Position numbers and translations under genes: made by a program. 37,588 nt of DNA, from the NCBI GenBank assembly GCA_025455065.1, contig JALONG010000045.1:1-37588 (forward strand). The letters are read 5' to 3'. Below, in pieces: positions 9,164-17,017 of this stretch; position 1 is the stretch's first letter; the number at the start of each line of letters is the position of its first letter. Below the pieces are notes generated by a model. The model was not told the DNA's origin. It did not search any database and worked only from the letters and a program-made list of their open reading frames with translations. The DNA comes from Candidatus Kapaibacterium sp. (GTDB lineage Bacteria > Bacteroidota > Ignavibacteria > Kapaibacteriales > UBA4661).

Positions 9164-9547
9164 TTACTTAGCTTGTGGCTGATTTGGCGTATTGTCTTTA
9201 TAGCCCATACTTGGAAAGAACATACTGTAAATATCAACTTTTATGGTGGCTGCAAGAAAAGCTGAATTTTTGAAGGCGACCGCTGTATTAGGGTTGATGC
9301 TGTATTCAGACGATTCACCCGGCTTCAAGGTGCCAAGCGGCGTTGCAACTCCATTCAGAGAATTTGCAACAACTTCCACATCAAAAAGCCCGACATTCTT
9401 TACATTTGCTTTGTAAGCGGGGTGTTCGCCTTCGCCCAAGACGAAGGTTTTATTCGGGTCAATCGTTGTGGTGGAGTAGTAGGAAGCGCACGATTGCACC
9501 AGTGTTGCAGAAAAAGCGAGAGCGGCGAGAACAAGAAAATTTTTCAT
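9164..9547 (-). CDS. Small predicted lipoprotein, 127 aa
   Basis: The ATG at 9547 is preferred because it gives a proper lipoprotein signal: MKNF, a hydrophobic stretch, then ATLVQSC with Cys about 20 residues from the start. A longer upstream reading would bury this signal. The mature part has alternating beta-type sequence (ANVKNVGLFDVEVVANSL, TLKPGESSEYSI, NPNTAVAFKNSA), suggestive of a small beta-sandwich, but I do not recognise the family. The acidic/hydroxyl-rich residues after Cys do not indicate its final membrane. It is followed after 32 bases by the CBM48-containing permease and is probably its co-transcribed envelope partner. A palindrome and a weak promoter lie directly upstream. 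Confidence 0.8.
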   Translation of the reverse strand: MKNFLVLAALAFSATLVQSCASYYSTTTIDPNKTFVLGEGEHPAYKANVKNVGLFDVEVVANSLNGVATPLGTLKPGESSEYSINPNTAVAFKNSAFLAATIKVDIYSMFFPSMGYKDNTPNQPQAK

Positions 9548-9559
9548 GGCAGTACGATG

Positions 9560-9605
9560 AAAATATATGTAAAAACTGTGGTGACAAGTGGATTTGTTCA
9601 AATCC
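9560..9605 (-). promoter_or_regulatory. Putative promoter with adjacent palindrome for the lipoprotein-permease operon
   Basis: On the minus strand a perfect palindrome GGATTTG-AA-CAAATCC (9590-9605) is followed at once by TTG (9585-9587), 17 bases, and TATATTTT (9560-9567), one base from the Bacteroidota TAnnTTTG element; the lipoprotein ATG lies 12 bases further. A 7-bp palindrome is not rare by chance, so the position against the promoter is the main argument for an operator. Confidence 0.35.
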
Positions 9606-9673
9606 TATGCCAAGTTGTAAAGCCAAGATTTTGTGAGTCATTCAAGGCTTTTTCTCAGAGCTGTAAACGAAAA

Positions 9674-9714
9674 ACTGTCCGAAGATGAACGCTCAATGTT
9701 CATTTACGGACAGT
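9674..9714. repeat. Palindromic repeat, copy 1
   Basis: The outer stem is ACTGTCCG / CGGACAGT, the inner stem ATGAAC / GTTCAT, and the loop GCTCAAT. It lies between the divergent lipoprotein and Uma2 genes, so it does not sit where a terminator is needed for either. It aligns with the hairpin at 10651-10682 (CTGTC-G-ATGAA...TGTTCA...ACAGT), and the two flank the Uma2 gene. Confidence 0.6.
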
Positions 9715-9780
9715 GGTAATTTTTTTGATAAATTGATCTACACTTGGTTTAATTCACACAAGGCTTGTTCTTTGGTAACC

Positions 9781-9809
9781 TTGCCTTGAGAAAATTTTTT
9801 GTAAATTTG
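9781..9809 (+). promoter_or_regulatory. Bacteroidota-type promoter for the Uma2 gene
   Basis: TTG at 9781-9783 and TAAATTTG (TAnnTTTG) at 9802-9809 are separated by 18 bases. The ATG at 9830 follows 20 bases after the -7 element, which implies a very short leader. Confidence 0.5.
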
Positions 9810-9829
9810 TACGCGAACAATGTAAAACC

Positions 9830-10519
9830 ATGTTACAACCCTTTATGAACACGCAACTTCTTCAAAATGCTCTTGCAATGCCGGATGCAGCCTTGTTTGT
9901 CATACGTCTGCAAAATGCTCTTGCCGAGGAACGCTCAAAACGTCTTCATTTTTACGAAATTATTGACGAAAACACGAAAATGGAATTCATCAACGGAGAA
10001 ATAGTGTTTCATTCTCCAGTAATGAAGCGGCATAACACGGCTTCCGGCTGGTTATATTCACTGATTCGTATATTTAGTGCAGTAACAAAACAAGGTTTTG
10101 TGGGCATTGAGAAAATCTTGATTTCTCTCACCCGTAATGATTACGAGCCTGATATTTGCTACTTTACCAGCGAGCAATCTGAAAATTTCACTCCGCAGCA
10201 AATGAAATTTCCTGCACCCTCGTGGGTTGTGGAAGTGCTATCAAAATCAACTGCGGAGATTGATAGAGGCATCAAATTCCGTGATTACGCCGCACATGGC
10301 ATCGAAGAGTATTGGATAATTGACCCCGACAATGAAACGATTGAGCAATATCGTCTCATAGAAGGCAATGACGAGTATGAGCTTTTGCTCAAAGCCAAGC
10401 AAGGAACAATCGAATCGTTTACATTAAAAGGCTTTGTTATTCCTATTCGTGCGGTGTTTGATGAACAAGAAAATTTACGCGCCCTTGCTGATTTGATGCG
10501 GCTTGGTGTCAAAGAATAA
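9830..10519 (+). CDS. Uma2-family (DUF820) PD-(D/E)XK endonuclease-like protein, 229 aa
   Basis: This is a full-length member of the Uma2 family. The seen motifs are KMEFINGEIVFHSP near residues 50-63, a helix region with HNTASGWL, YEPDICYF with Asp 108, SWVVEVLSKST with Glu 135, the helix DRGIKFRDYAAHGIEEYW with Lys 149, and IIDPDN. These give the D...E...K constellation of the restriction-endonuclease-like fold, so nuclease activity is plausible, though the biological role of the family is not settled. A second in-frame ATG six codons in could be the true start. It is transcribed in the same direction as the ATPase-TPR pair 234 bases downstream. The gap contains a palindromic repeat, so a shared transcript is possible but not evident. 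Confidence 0.88.
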   Translation: MLQPFMNTQLLQNALAMPDAALFVIRLQNALAEERSKRLHFYEIIDENTKMEFINGEIVFHSPVMKRHNTASGWLYSLIRIFSAVTKQGFVGIEKILISLTRNDYEPDICYFTSEQSENFTPQQMKFPAPSWVVEVLSKSTAEIDRGIKFRDYAAHGIEEYWIIDPDNETIEQYRLIEGNDEYELLLKAKQGTIESFTLKGFVIPIRAVFDEQENLRALADLMRLGVKE

Positions 10520-10650
10520 TGGGTTATTATGCATAGTTTATTGAGCCGTGTGTACAATTTTTCTTTTCATTGCCAAGATGTATGCCAACACTTGAAACGA
10601 AGTTTTGATGCGGTTTTGTTGTATTGTGTCATGCCGCCCCACCTAAAAAC

Positions 10651-10682
10651 CTGTCTGCCAATGAATGTTCAATGGCGAACAG
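10651..10682. repeat. Palindromic repeat, copy 2, with TGTTC-N6-GAACA
   Basis: CTGTCTGCCA pairs with TGGCGAACAG (one mismatch, one wobble), enclosing TGAA-TG-TTCA. It is a shorter relative of the repeat at 9674-9714. Its right half (10666-10681) also reads TGTTC-AATGGC-GAACA, the same spaced inverted motif as the twin sites at 22141-22177. A further weak hairpin (TAGCCT...AGGCTA, 10704-10725) follows, just before the ATPase gene. Confidence 0.55.
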
Positions 10683-10753
10683 TATATCAAGCCACTTGAA
10701 TTCTAGCCTCTTAATTTTCAGGCTATAAGAAGGTAATCTTTTTATTTATTCCC

Positions 10754-12142
10754 ATGCAAAACAGCAATCAATCTTTCATGCAGAAGGCTGATACTCTTGA
10801 AAAAATTGACGCGGCAGTCAATAAATTTCAACCAATACCCCCCAATCATCCGTTTTATGTGAATTTCGAGAATCTTCGTGGAGATTTTCAGGAAAAGTCG
10901 GTTTTGAGGCTGCTCAATGCCAGGAAATCGTACGGAAAATACACGTTTGATTATCGAATTAATCAAGCAAATACATCATTACTCTTTTTAGCAGGAATGC
11001 GGGGTTCAGGCAAAACTTCGGAATTAGCAAAATACGCTGATAGGCTGCATTCGGCAGACTGTTTTTTCGTTATTACCTGTAACATTGATGAAGACCTTGA
11101 TATGGACAATGTGCAATACATGGATATTGTAATTTATCAGTTGGAACAACTCATTAAAAAAGCAGATGCCGTCAATCTTGACCTTGAAAATGGGATTGTC
11201 GAAACCATGTATGAATGGTTTGGAACAAGAGTTGAAGAGATAAATACAACACTCAAAGCGGAAGGTAGTGCAGAGGTGGAATTTACCACAGGAAGACCCG
11301 GAACAATCGGAAGTCTTTTGAAGCACTTTCTTGGACTGACGGCAAAAGTAAAAGCCGGACTTTCCGGTAGTAAAGGGCAAGCAAACTCTATCCGCACTGT
11401 GTTTAAGAATAATTTCACGGAATTTGCAACTAAATTCAATACCTTCATTGAGCAAACCAACGAACAACTCCGCAAACAAGGCATAGCTCAAGAAATACTC
11501 TTTATTATTGACGGTTTGGAAAAAACGATGAGTGCCGACACGCGGCGTAAAATCATCATGGAGGAATCGAATCGCATTCGCCAAATTAAAGCAAACACTA
11601 TCTTTACGCTGCCGATTGAACTCATGCACGAAGAACAGCGCATTCGTAATTTCGGCGAAATTATTACGTTTCCTTTTATCAAAATCAAAGACCGCAAGGG
11701 CTTCCCCGTAAAAGAAGCCTATACAATTTTTCAAGAATTTATTGGCAAGCGCATAGCATCCGAGTTATTTGACAGTCCCGAAACAATCCGCCTCGCCATT
11801 GAATATAGCGGAGGCTCACCGCGTCAGCTCTTGCGCATAATTGAGCAGGCAAATTGGCTTGCTGATGAAGAAAAGGGCATCATTACACGGAAAGATATGG
11901 ATGAGGCGATAAATAAATTAGGGAACAGTACCGCACGCTTTTTAACTCCTGAAGATTACGCCATTCTCAAACAATTACACGTGGACTTACAAGCGGGAAA
12001 CCCTATTGGCTTCAGCAAGGAAATTCAAGTTTTGCTTGAGAAGGAAGTCATTTTTGAATATAATGATGGAACATACAAACGTGTGAATCCCCTGCTTGAG
12101 CGTTCAACACTCTATATCCACAATGTTACCAATGCTACATGA
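10754..12142 (+). CDS. P-loop ATPase (AAA/STAND-like), 462 aa
   Basis: The N-terminal segment PIPPNHPFYVNFENLRGDF precedes a Walker A at residues 81-88 (GMRGSGKT). A helical insert follows at about 125-245, rich in charged coiled-coil-like sequence, with the stretch TAKVKAGLSGSKGQ. Walker B is at about 247-256 (EILFIIDGLE, Asp 253). A post-Walker-B part contains IKANTIFTLPIEL, then SGGSPRQLLRIIEQA, typical of the lid of AAA/STAND ATPases, and a C-terminal winged-helix-like region at about 380-460. It belongs to the ATPases often paired with TPR proteins in bacteria, here confirmed by a 4-base ATGA overlap with the next gene. The pair probably acts as a sensor/switch complex in the cytoplasm. 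Target and trigger cannot be read from sequence. Confidence 0.85.
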   Translation: MQNSNQSFMQKADTLEKIDAAVNKFQPIPPNHPFYVNFENLRGDFQEKSVLRLLNARKSYGKYTFDYRINQANTSLLFLAGMRGSGKTSELAKYADRLHSADCFFVITCNIDEDLDMDNVQYMDIVIYQLEQLIKKADAVNLDLENGIVETMYEWFGTRVEEINTTLKAEGSAEVEFTTGRPGTIGSLLKHFLGLTAKVKAGLSGSKGQANSIRTVFKNNFTEFATKFNTFIEQTNEQLRKQGIAQEILFIIDGLEKTMSADTRRKIIMEESNRIRQIKANTIFTLPIELMHEEQRIRNFGEIITFPFIKIKDRKGFPVKEAYTIFQEFIGKRIASELFDSPETIRLAIEYSGGSPRQLLRIIEQANWLADEEKGIITRKDMDEAINKLGNSTARFLTPEDYAILKQLHVDLQAGNPIGFSKEIQVLLEKEVIFEYNDGTYKRVNPLLERSTLYIHNVTNAT

Positions 12143-13938
12143 GTGAAACCGAGTTTTCATCGCAACTCAAAATCTTGGCTAAAGCACTTCGCCACAAGGC
12201 GTTTCGGTTAATTATCATTGAATACAACAACACGGCAATTTATCAAGAAATTGCTGCTTTTCTCCGCACGACCTACCCTGAGCGACCTCAAAGGGAGATT
12301 CGCTTTATCGGCAATGATTACCGCTCAATCATGGATAGTTTGAATGCTGCCCAAGAAGCGTTTGTGCTGATACCTGATTTTGACCGAATTTTCGATGCCA
12401 ATAACGCAGCTCTGTGTGTTTCCTTCAATCAACGCCGCGATTATTTTGCCAATCGCAACATGGTGCTTCTTTGCTTCATGGCACCGGAAAATGTTATGCA
12501 TTTCCCCGAAAAACTCCCCGATCTTTGGTCATTGCGCTCGTTGGAGTTTTCTTTTTTCCAAGAACCAAGCCAAATCTCTGACAGTACGGCATTAGATTTA
12601 GAAAGTACAATAGACAGTGCAAATATCATTGTAACCTCCTTCAACAGCGATTATCAAGAAGAAAAAGAACGAGAACTAGCTAGTTTGCTTAGTCAGTTAG
12701 AACAAAGTGATGAAAAAAATTTTACTTTGCACTACTACCTGACTAAGCAGATTAGTAATATATACCTAAAACTAAATCGGAGTGAAAAAGCATTAGAAAA
12801 TGCGGAAAGATCGTTGGTTTTGGCACGACAACTTCAAGATTCGCAGCATATTATTGATTCTTTGTTCTTAGAAGGCATCATATATGCAGAACAAAATGAT
12901 TTTGTCCATGGTATTGCGAGGTATAACGAGGCACTTTCCATTGCGCGTGAACTAGCTCAGAGTAATCAGAATGCTTTTTTACCTCAAATTGCTATGACAC
13001 TCAATAATCTGGGGATGCTATACAAAGACACGCATCAGTTTATCAAAGCAGAACAAGCATACACCGAAGCACTTTCTATCAAACAAACATTATCACAAAC
13101 TAACTCTGAAACATATTTACCTTTTATCTCAAATACACTCAACAATCTGGGAAATTTATACATTGATATACATCAATTTGATAAAGCAGAAAAAGTATTA
13201 TATGAAGCACTTTCTATTTCTCGAACATTAGCAGAAACTAGTTTCGAGGCATACATAAATAATGTAGCGGCTGCACTGACAAATCTTGGAATTTTATTTA
13301 TAACTATCTATCAACTCAACAAAGCAGAGCAAGTATTAACAGAAGCCCTATCAATTAGACGAGAATTAGCCCAAACTCATCCCGACCGATATTTATCCAA
13401 CGAGCTAGCCATCACACTTCACAATCTAGGAATTGTATATTCTCTCACCAACCAGCATAGCAACGCAGAACAAGCATTCTCTGAAGCACTTGCTATCCGG
13501 CGAGAGCTTGCAAAGACCAATTCTGATGCCTATTTACCTCGTATTGCCAGCACACTTAATAATCTGGGCAACGTATTGAAAGACAGCTCTAAGTTGAACG
13601 ACGCAGAACAAGCATTTTCTGAAGCACTTTCTATTCGACGAGATTTAGCGAAAACGTATCCCAATGCATACTCGCTCAAAGTCGCACAAACAGCAGGAAA
13701 TTTCAGTTTGTTTTACCTGACCTCACAACCAGATAGCAAGCGGTCTCTAGCTCTTGCACGTGAAACACTTGAAGCCTCACTTCCTTTTGAAGAGAAGTTG
13801 TCTGATGCCCGAGAAAGAGTATCCTTTGCAAAAGATATTGTTCGTAATTGGGGCTTAGACGCAGAAGCATTTGTGGAAGAGATTCGCAAGAATATGACAA
13901 ATCCGCCCACACAAATTCCAATATCGGAATCTGAATGA
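12139..13938 (+). CDS. TPR-repeat protein with N-terminal Rossmann-like domain, 599 aa
   Basis: The start ATG overlaps the ATPase stop (ATGA), so translation is probably coupled. Residues 1-150 form an alpha/beta domain with buried strands (RLIIIEYNN, EAFVLIPDF, NMVLLCFMAP) and the pattern LNxRRDY...LPDLWSLRS. It looks like a nucleotide-binding-type Rossmann fold without a Walker A, that is, a degenerate NTPase-like adaptor. Residues from about 190 to 545 are tetratricopeptide repeats. The central five follow a 46-residue kinesin-light-chain-type period (NNLGxLYxxxxxxxKAEQ, EALSIRRELA). No catalytic effector domain is seen. It most likely binds the ATPase and a partner or ligand through the TPR groove. 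Antisense frames here are not supported. Confidence 0.85.
   Translation: MSETEFSSQLKILAKALRHKAFRLIIIEYNNTAIYQEIAAFLRTTYPERPQREIRFIGNDYRSIMDSLNAAQEAFVLIPDFDRIFDANNAALCVSFNQRRDYFANRNMVLLCFMAPENVMHFPEKLPDLWSLRSLEFSFFQEPSQISDSTALDLESTIDSANIIVTSFNSDYQEEKERELASLLSQLEQSDEKNFTLHYYLTKQISNIYLKLNRSEKALENAERSLVLARQLQDSQHIIDSLFLEGIIYAEQNDFVHGIARYNEALSIARELAQSNQNAFLPQIAMTLNNLGMLYKDTHQFIKAEQAYTEALSIKQTLSQTNSETYLPFISNTLNNLGNLYIDIHQFDKAEKVLYEALSISRTLAETSFEAYINNVAAALTNLGILFITIYQLNKAEQVLTEALSIRRELAQTHPDRYLSNELAITLHNLGIVYSLTNQHSNAEQAFSEALAIRRELAKTNSDAYLPRIASTLNNLGNVLKDSSKLNDAEQAFSEALSIRRDLAKTYPNAYSLKVAQTAGNFSLFYLTSQPDSKRSLALARETLEASLPFEEKLSDARERVSFAKDIVRNWGLDAEAFVEEIRKNMTNPPTQIPISESE
12967..13680 (+). repeat. 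138-bp period repeats encoding TPRs
   Basis: About five direct repeats of 138-141 bases each encode a 46-47 residue TPR unit: LNNLGxLY...AEQAxxEALSIRxxLAxTxxxxY. The DNA copies are diverged, so this is old internal duplication rather than recent slippage. Confidence 0.8.
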
Positions 13939-13963
13939 GCGGACTGTACTGAAAATTGTACTT

Positions 13964-13980
13964 CATTGACCAACTCACCA
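13964..13980. repeat. CATTGACCAACTCACCA junction motif
   Basis: This short word group related to the repeats at 6318-6346 and 17018-17116 lies in the 44-base space where the TPR gene converges on the permease at 13983. Confidence 0.35.
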
Positions 13981-13982
13981 AC

Positions 13983-16403
13983 CTACTCACTCCTCAGCGA
14001 CTGCACCGGATTCGCCTGTGCTGCTCTCAGTGCCTGCCCTGCAACCGTCATAAACGCTATGCCGACAGCACCTGCCCCCGACAATGCAAATATCCACCAC
14101 GATAGTTCGGTTTTGTACGCAAAATCTTGAAGCCATGCCCCCATACCCCAGTATGCAAGAGGTGTTGCGAGTACAATAGCAATTCCTACCAATTTCAAAA
14201 AGTCTTTTGAGAGTAGCCCGATAATACTTGTTGCCGATGCGCCCAGCACTTTGCGGATGCCGATTTCTTTCGTGCGCTGCTCTGCGGTGTATGCGGCAAG
14301 ACCGAATAAGCCTAAGCAAGCTACAAGAATAGCCACACTTGTAAAGACTGCAAGAATAGAACCGGTGCGCTGTTCGGCACGATACGCATTAGCAAAAGCA
14401 TCGTCAGCAAATTGATATTCAAATGGTTTATTGGGATAAAGTTTTTTCCACGTTGATTCAAGCGAAGCAAGCACTGATGAGGTTTGTGAGGCATCAAACT
14501 GCACACTTGTTGCACCCATTGTATGTCCAAAAAAGAGTATGAGAGGATTGATATTATTGCGTAACGATTCAAAGTGGAAATCTTTCACAACGCCAATAAC
14601 GGTGAACGTTTTAAGGTTATTAGACATATTGCTTGTCGTGATGAATTTGCCAATCGGGTCTTGACCTGCAAAAAGGCGGTTTGCAAATGTTTCATTGATA
14701 ACTACGTTCATCGAATCACTAATATTTGCTGCCTCAAAATTGCGCCCTTTGATAATTTGCATAGAAAATGTCGGAATAAAATCCGCATCCACGCGCCATT
14801 GCTGGGTTACTTGCCCATTTTCCTGCTGATTACCGATGAAGGTAAGGTTATTGTTGCGGTCGCCGCCTGTTGGTAAATAGTTAGTTACAGTTGCATTTTT
14901 AACCCCCGCAAGTCGCATTACTTCTTGCTTGTAGCGATGAGTGGTTTCTGTTATGCGAGTATCGGGGTCTTGCACCATCACAATCTGCTCGCGCTTGTAG
15001 CCAAGCTGCTTTGTTTGAATAAAATTCAACTGTTGGTAAATAATGAGCGTTCCAATAATCAACGCCACCGACGCTGTAAACTGTACCACAACTAGCGTTG
15101 AACGAAGTGTATTGTTACGGCTTCCGCTAGATTTATCCCCTTTCAAGACTTTCACGGGTTGATACCCCGACAACACCAATGCGGGATACATACCCGCAAG
15201 AAGGCTTACAACCAAAAACAATGCACCAAATAACGCTGCAAAGAACGGCGTGTGTATCATGGAGCGAGAAAGTTCTTTCCCCGAAAGCGCATTAAATGAA
15301 GGAAGAAATATTTCAATGCAGCAAAACGCCAGCACCAGAGCCGCAGCAACCATTATTCCCGATTCCATGAGAAATTGCCAAACAAGCTGCAAACGTTGTG
15401 AACCAAGCGTTTTGCGAATACCAACTTCTTTTGCTCGGTTTGAAGCCCGCGCCGTTGCTAAGTTCATAAAGTTCACACACGCAATAAGCAAGACGCACAC
15501 GGCTACCGCCGAAAATACCCAAACGTATTGAATATTGCCGTTCGGCGAGAGTTCGCCTATTTTCGCCCCAGAATACAGATGAATCTTTGTAAGCGGCATC
15601 AAAGGGTATTTGTAATGATTGCCTGCCTTCAGAAATTCTTCGTACGTCGTTTTGACTTCTTTAGCAAATGCAGGTACAATGTAGGTCTTTACCATCGTTT
15701 TCAATTTTTCATCTATAATGTTAGGATTCGTACCGGGTTTGAGCAAGATGTAGGTCTGGAAGTTATTGCCAAGCCAGTTATTTTGGCGCGAGTCACCAAT
15801 ATCACGCATGGCAATCAATACCGAAAACGGCAAATGCACATTCTTCGGTAGATTTTCCATCACTGCGCCGACGGTGTAGGTTTTATCATTGTCCCCAACG
15901 AGTTGTTTACCAATCGGGTTTTCGTTTCCGAAGTATTTTTTTGCTAACGATTCGGTAATGACAATTCCGTGTTCTGTCCTCAAAGCCTCTTCACCACTGC
16001 CTTGTAGGACTTTCAACGAAAACACTCTGAAGAACGTGGAATCCGCATACGCAACATTTGCTTCACGAAAAACTGCATTTCCATTGCGAAAATTCCATGC
16101 TCCGTTTACACGAAAGCGTGTGTATTCCCCGACTTCAGGGATTTCACGTTTCATCTGAGGTCCAAGCGGGTCCGGAACAACAGCAATGTTGTACTGTTGC
16201 CCTTGAAATTTCACATCTCCCTCAATACGATAGATTCTATCAGCATTGGCGAAGAATGTATCAAAAGAAAGTTCGTCAAGAACATAGAGCGTAATGAGCG
16301 CACAAACACTAATTCCGAGCGCAAGCCCGATGATATTGATTGCACTAAAGCCTTTTTGCCTAAGAAGGCTTCGGAGCGCGATTTTAAGATAGTTAGAGAG
16401 CAT
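13983..16403 (-). CDS. FtsX/MacB-type ABC transporter permease, 806 aa
   Basis: The ATG at 16403 (MLSNYLKIALRSLLRQ) matches paralogue starts; an in-frame ATG at 16472 would add 23 unrelated residues. The layout is a first helix with SAINIIGLALG, the first extracytoplasmic domain with GIVITESLAKKYFG, an FtsX bundle with VGIRKTLGSQR, a second half from LRSTLVVVQF, TVIGVVKDFHFESL, a last bundle with EIGIRKVLGAS and the end NPVQSLRSE. The last 120 residues are close to those of the 1172-3532 and 19611-22019 copies even at DNA level, which suggests gene conversion. It is divergent from the decayed Uma2-like gene 92 bases away. It converges with the TPR gene, whose stop is only 44 bases from its own. 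Confidence 0.92.
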   Translation of the reverse strand: MLSNYLKIALRSLLRQKGFSAINIIGLALGISVCALITLYVLDELSFDTFFANADRIYRIEGDVKFQGQQYNIAVVPDPLGPQMKREIPEVGEYTRFRVNGAWNFRNGNAVFREANVAYADSTFFRVFSLKVLQGSGEEALRTEHGIVITESLAKKYFGNENPIGKQLVGDNDKTYTVGAVMENLPKNVHLPFSVLIAMRDIGDSRQNNWLGNNFQTYILLKPGTNPNIIDEKLKTMVKTYIVPAFAKEVKTTYEEFLKAGNHYKYPLMPLTKIHLYSGAKIGELSPNGNIQYVWVFSAVAVCVLLIACVNFMNLATARASNRAKEVGIRKTLGSQRLQLVWQFLMESGIMVAAALVLAFCCIEIFLPSFNALSGKELSRSMIHTPFFAALFGALFLVVSLLAGMYPALVLSGYQPVKVLKGDKSSGSRNNTLRSTLVVVQFTASVALIIGTLIIYQQLNFIQTKQLGYKREQIVMVQDPDTRITETTHRYKQEVMRLAGVKNATVTNYLPTGGDRNNNLTFIGNQQENGQVTQQWRVDADFIPTFSMQIIKGRNFEAANISDSMNVVINETFANRLFAGQDPIGKFITTSNMSNNLKTFTVIGVVKDFHFESLRNNINPLILFFGHTMGATSVQFDASQTSSVLASLESTWKKLYPNKPFEYQFADDAFANAYRAEQRTGSILAVFTSVAILVACLGLFGLAAYTAEQRTKEIGIRKVLGASATSIIGLLSKDFLKLVGIAIVLATPLAYWGMGAWLQDFAYKTELSWWIFALSGAGAVGIAFMTVAGQALRAAQANPVQSLRSE

Positions 16404-16495
16404 TTTCGTTTTGAAAAATAGTGCTAAAAATGTAGTTTTATTTGATTGTTCAACATTACAGAATCTCAGCATGATTCCTTGAGGAAGTAATAATC

Positions 16496-17013
16496 ATGGG
16501 CGTAAACGCTTCAAGACCGCATCAACGCGCCATTTCCAAGTTGAATACCGAACTTGGAATGCGGTACTATAAATTATATGCTATCGCACTCGAACCATTT
16601 CCGAAAATGATGTTGGATGAAGACAAAACCAGCCCAACACCTGATATTTCCTTGTATGACAACGTTCTTGAAAACACGCCCGTCATCATTGAAGTTACGA
16701 AAACAGGTATGGTGCAAACAGACATGAAAAAAGGTCGTGAGATTATTGATAGCCATGATTACGGCTTTGTCGAAGGCTTTGTCTATGATTACAAACTTAG
16801 TACATCATTCTTGATTTAAGTAGTTATTTTTAATCAAGTATTTATGCGGAATAATAAAATTAAAGTAGCTTAAATACTTGCTTTTTAATAATGGCTTATT
16901 TTAAGAACAATGTACTTACCAAATGGCATAAATACCACCGTGATAAGGGCGACATCACCGACAAGCCCTCCTATTGCGAAGCAATCAACCTCGACCTCGC
17001 GGAACTGCTTTGA
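16496..17013 (+). pseudogene. Short Uma2-like gene split by a palindromic insertion
   Basis: The first part reads MGVNASRPHQRAIS..., with TSPTPDISLYDN (Asp), TPVIIEVTKTG (Glu), a Lys-rich helix and YGFVEGFVYDYKL. It then runs into the inserted element and stops at 16819. Family-like sequence resumes at 16918 (TKWHKYHRDKG) and continues through PSYCEAINLDLAELL to the stop at 17011-17013. Joining 16798 to 16918 keeps the frame and gives 132 residues, a plausible complete short Uma2-like protein. Upstream, ATGATTCC-TTGAGGAAG aligns with the start of the homologue at 6016 but is 2 bases shorter, so the original N-terminus may also be frameshifted. It is probably non-functional. Confidence 0.72.
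16799..16917. mobile_element. MITE-like palindromic element, ~119 bp
   Basis: The ends are imperfect inverted repeats: AGTACATCATTCTTGATTTA on the left against AGTACATTGTTCTTAAAATA from the right. The inner arms continue with a perfect 10-bp pair CAAGTATTTA (16834-16843) / TAAATACTTG (16871-16880), so almost the whole element folds back on itself around an AT-rich loop. A CTT (or ACTTA, 16795-16799 and 16914-16918) direct repeat flanks it as a target-site duplication. It encodes no protein beyond a short read-through. It interrupts the Uma2-like gene precisely, and removing it restores the frame. Confidence 0.7.
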
Positions 17014-17017
17014 GGAA

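Noticed and set aside
9674-9714. Hairpin read as a rho-independent terminator
   Set aside because: T-runs follow on both strands, but it lies between two divergent gene starts, where neither gene needs termination. A related copy elsewhere makes a repeat more likely.
11024-11734. Minus-strand open frame of about 236 codons opposite the ATPase gene
   Set aside because: The composition (many Cys, Phe, Asn) is that of an antisense shadow, and the sense gene carries intact Walker motifs and coupled downstream translation.
9830-13938. Island as a prophage or integrative element
   Set aside because: No integrase, phage structural genes, tRNA target or attachment-site repeats were seen; only short palindromic and junction repeats.
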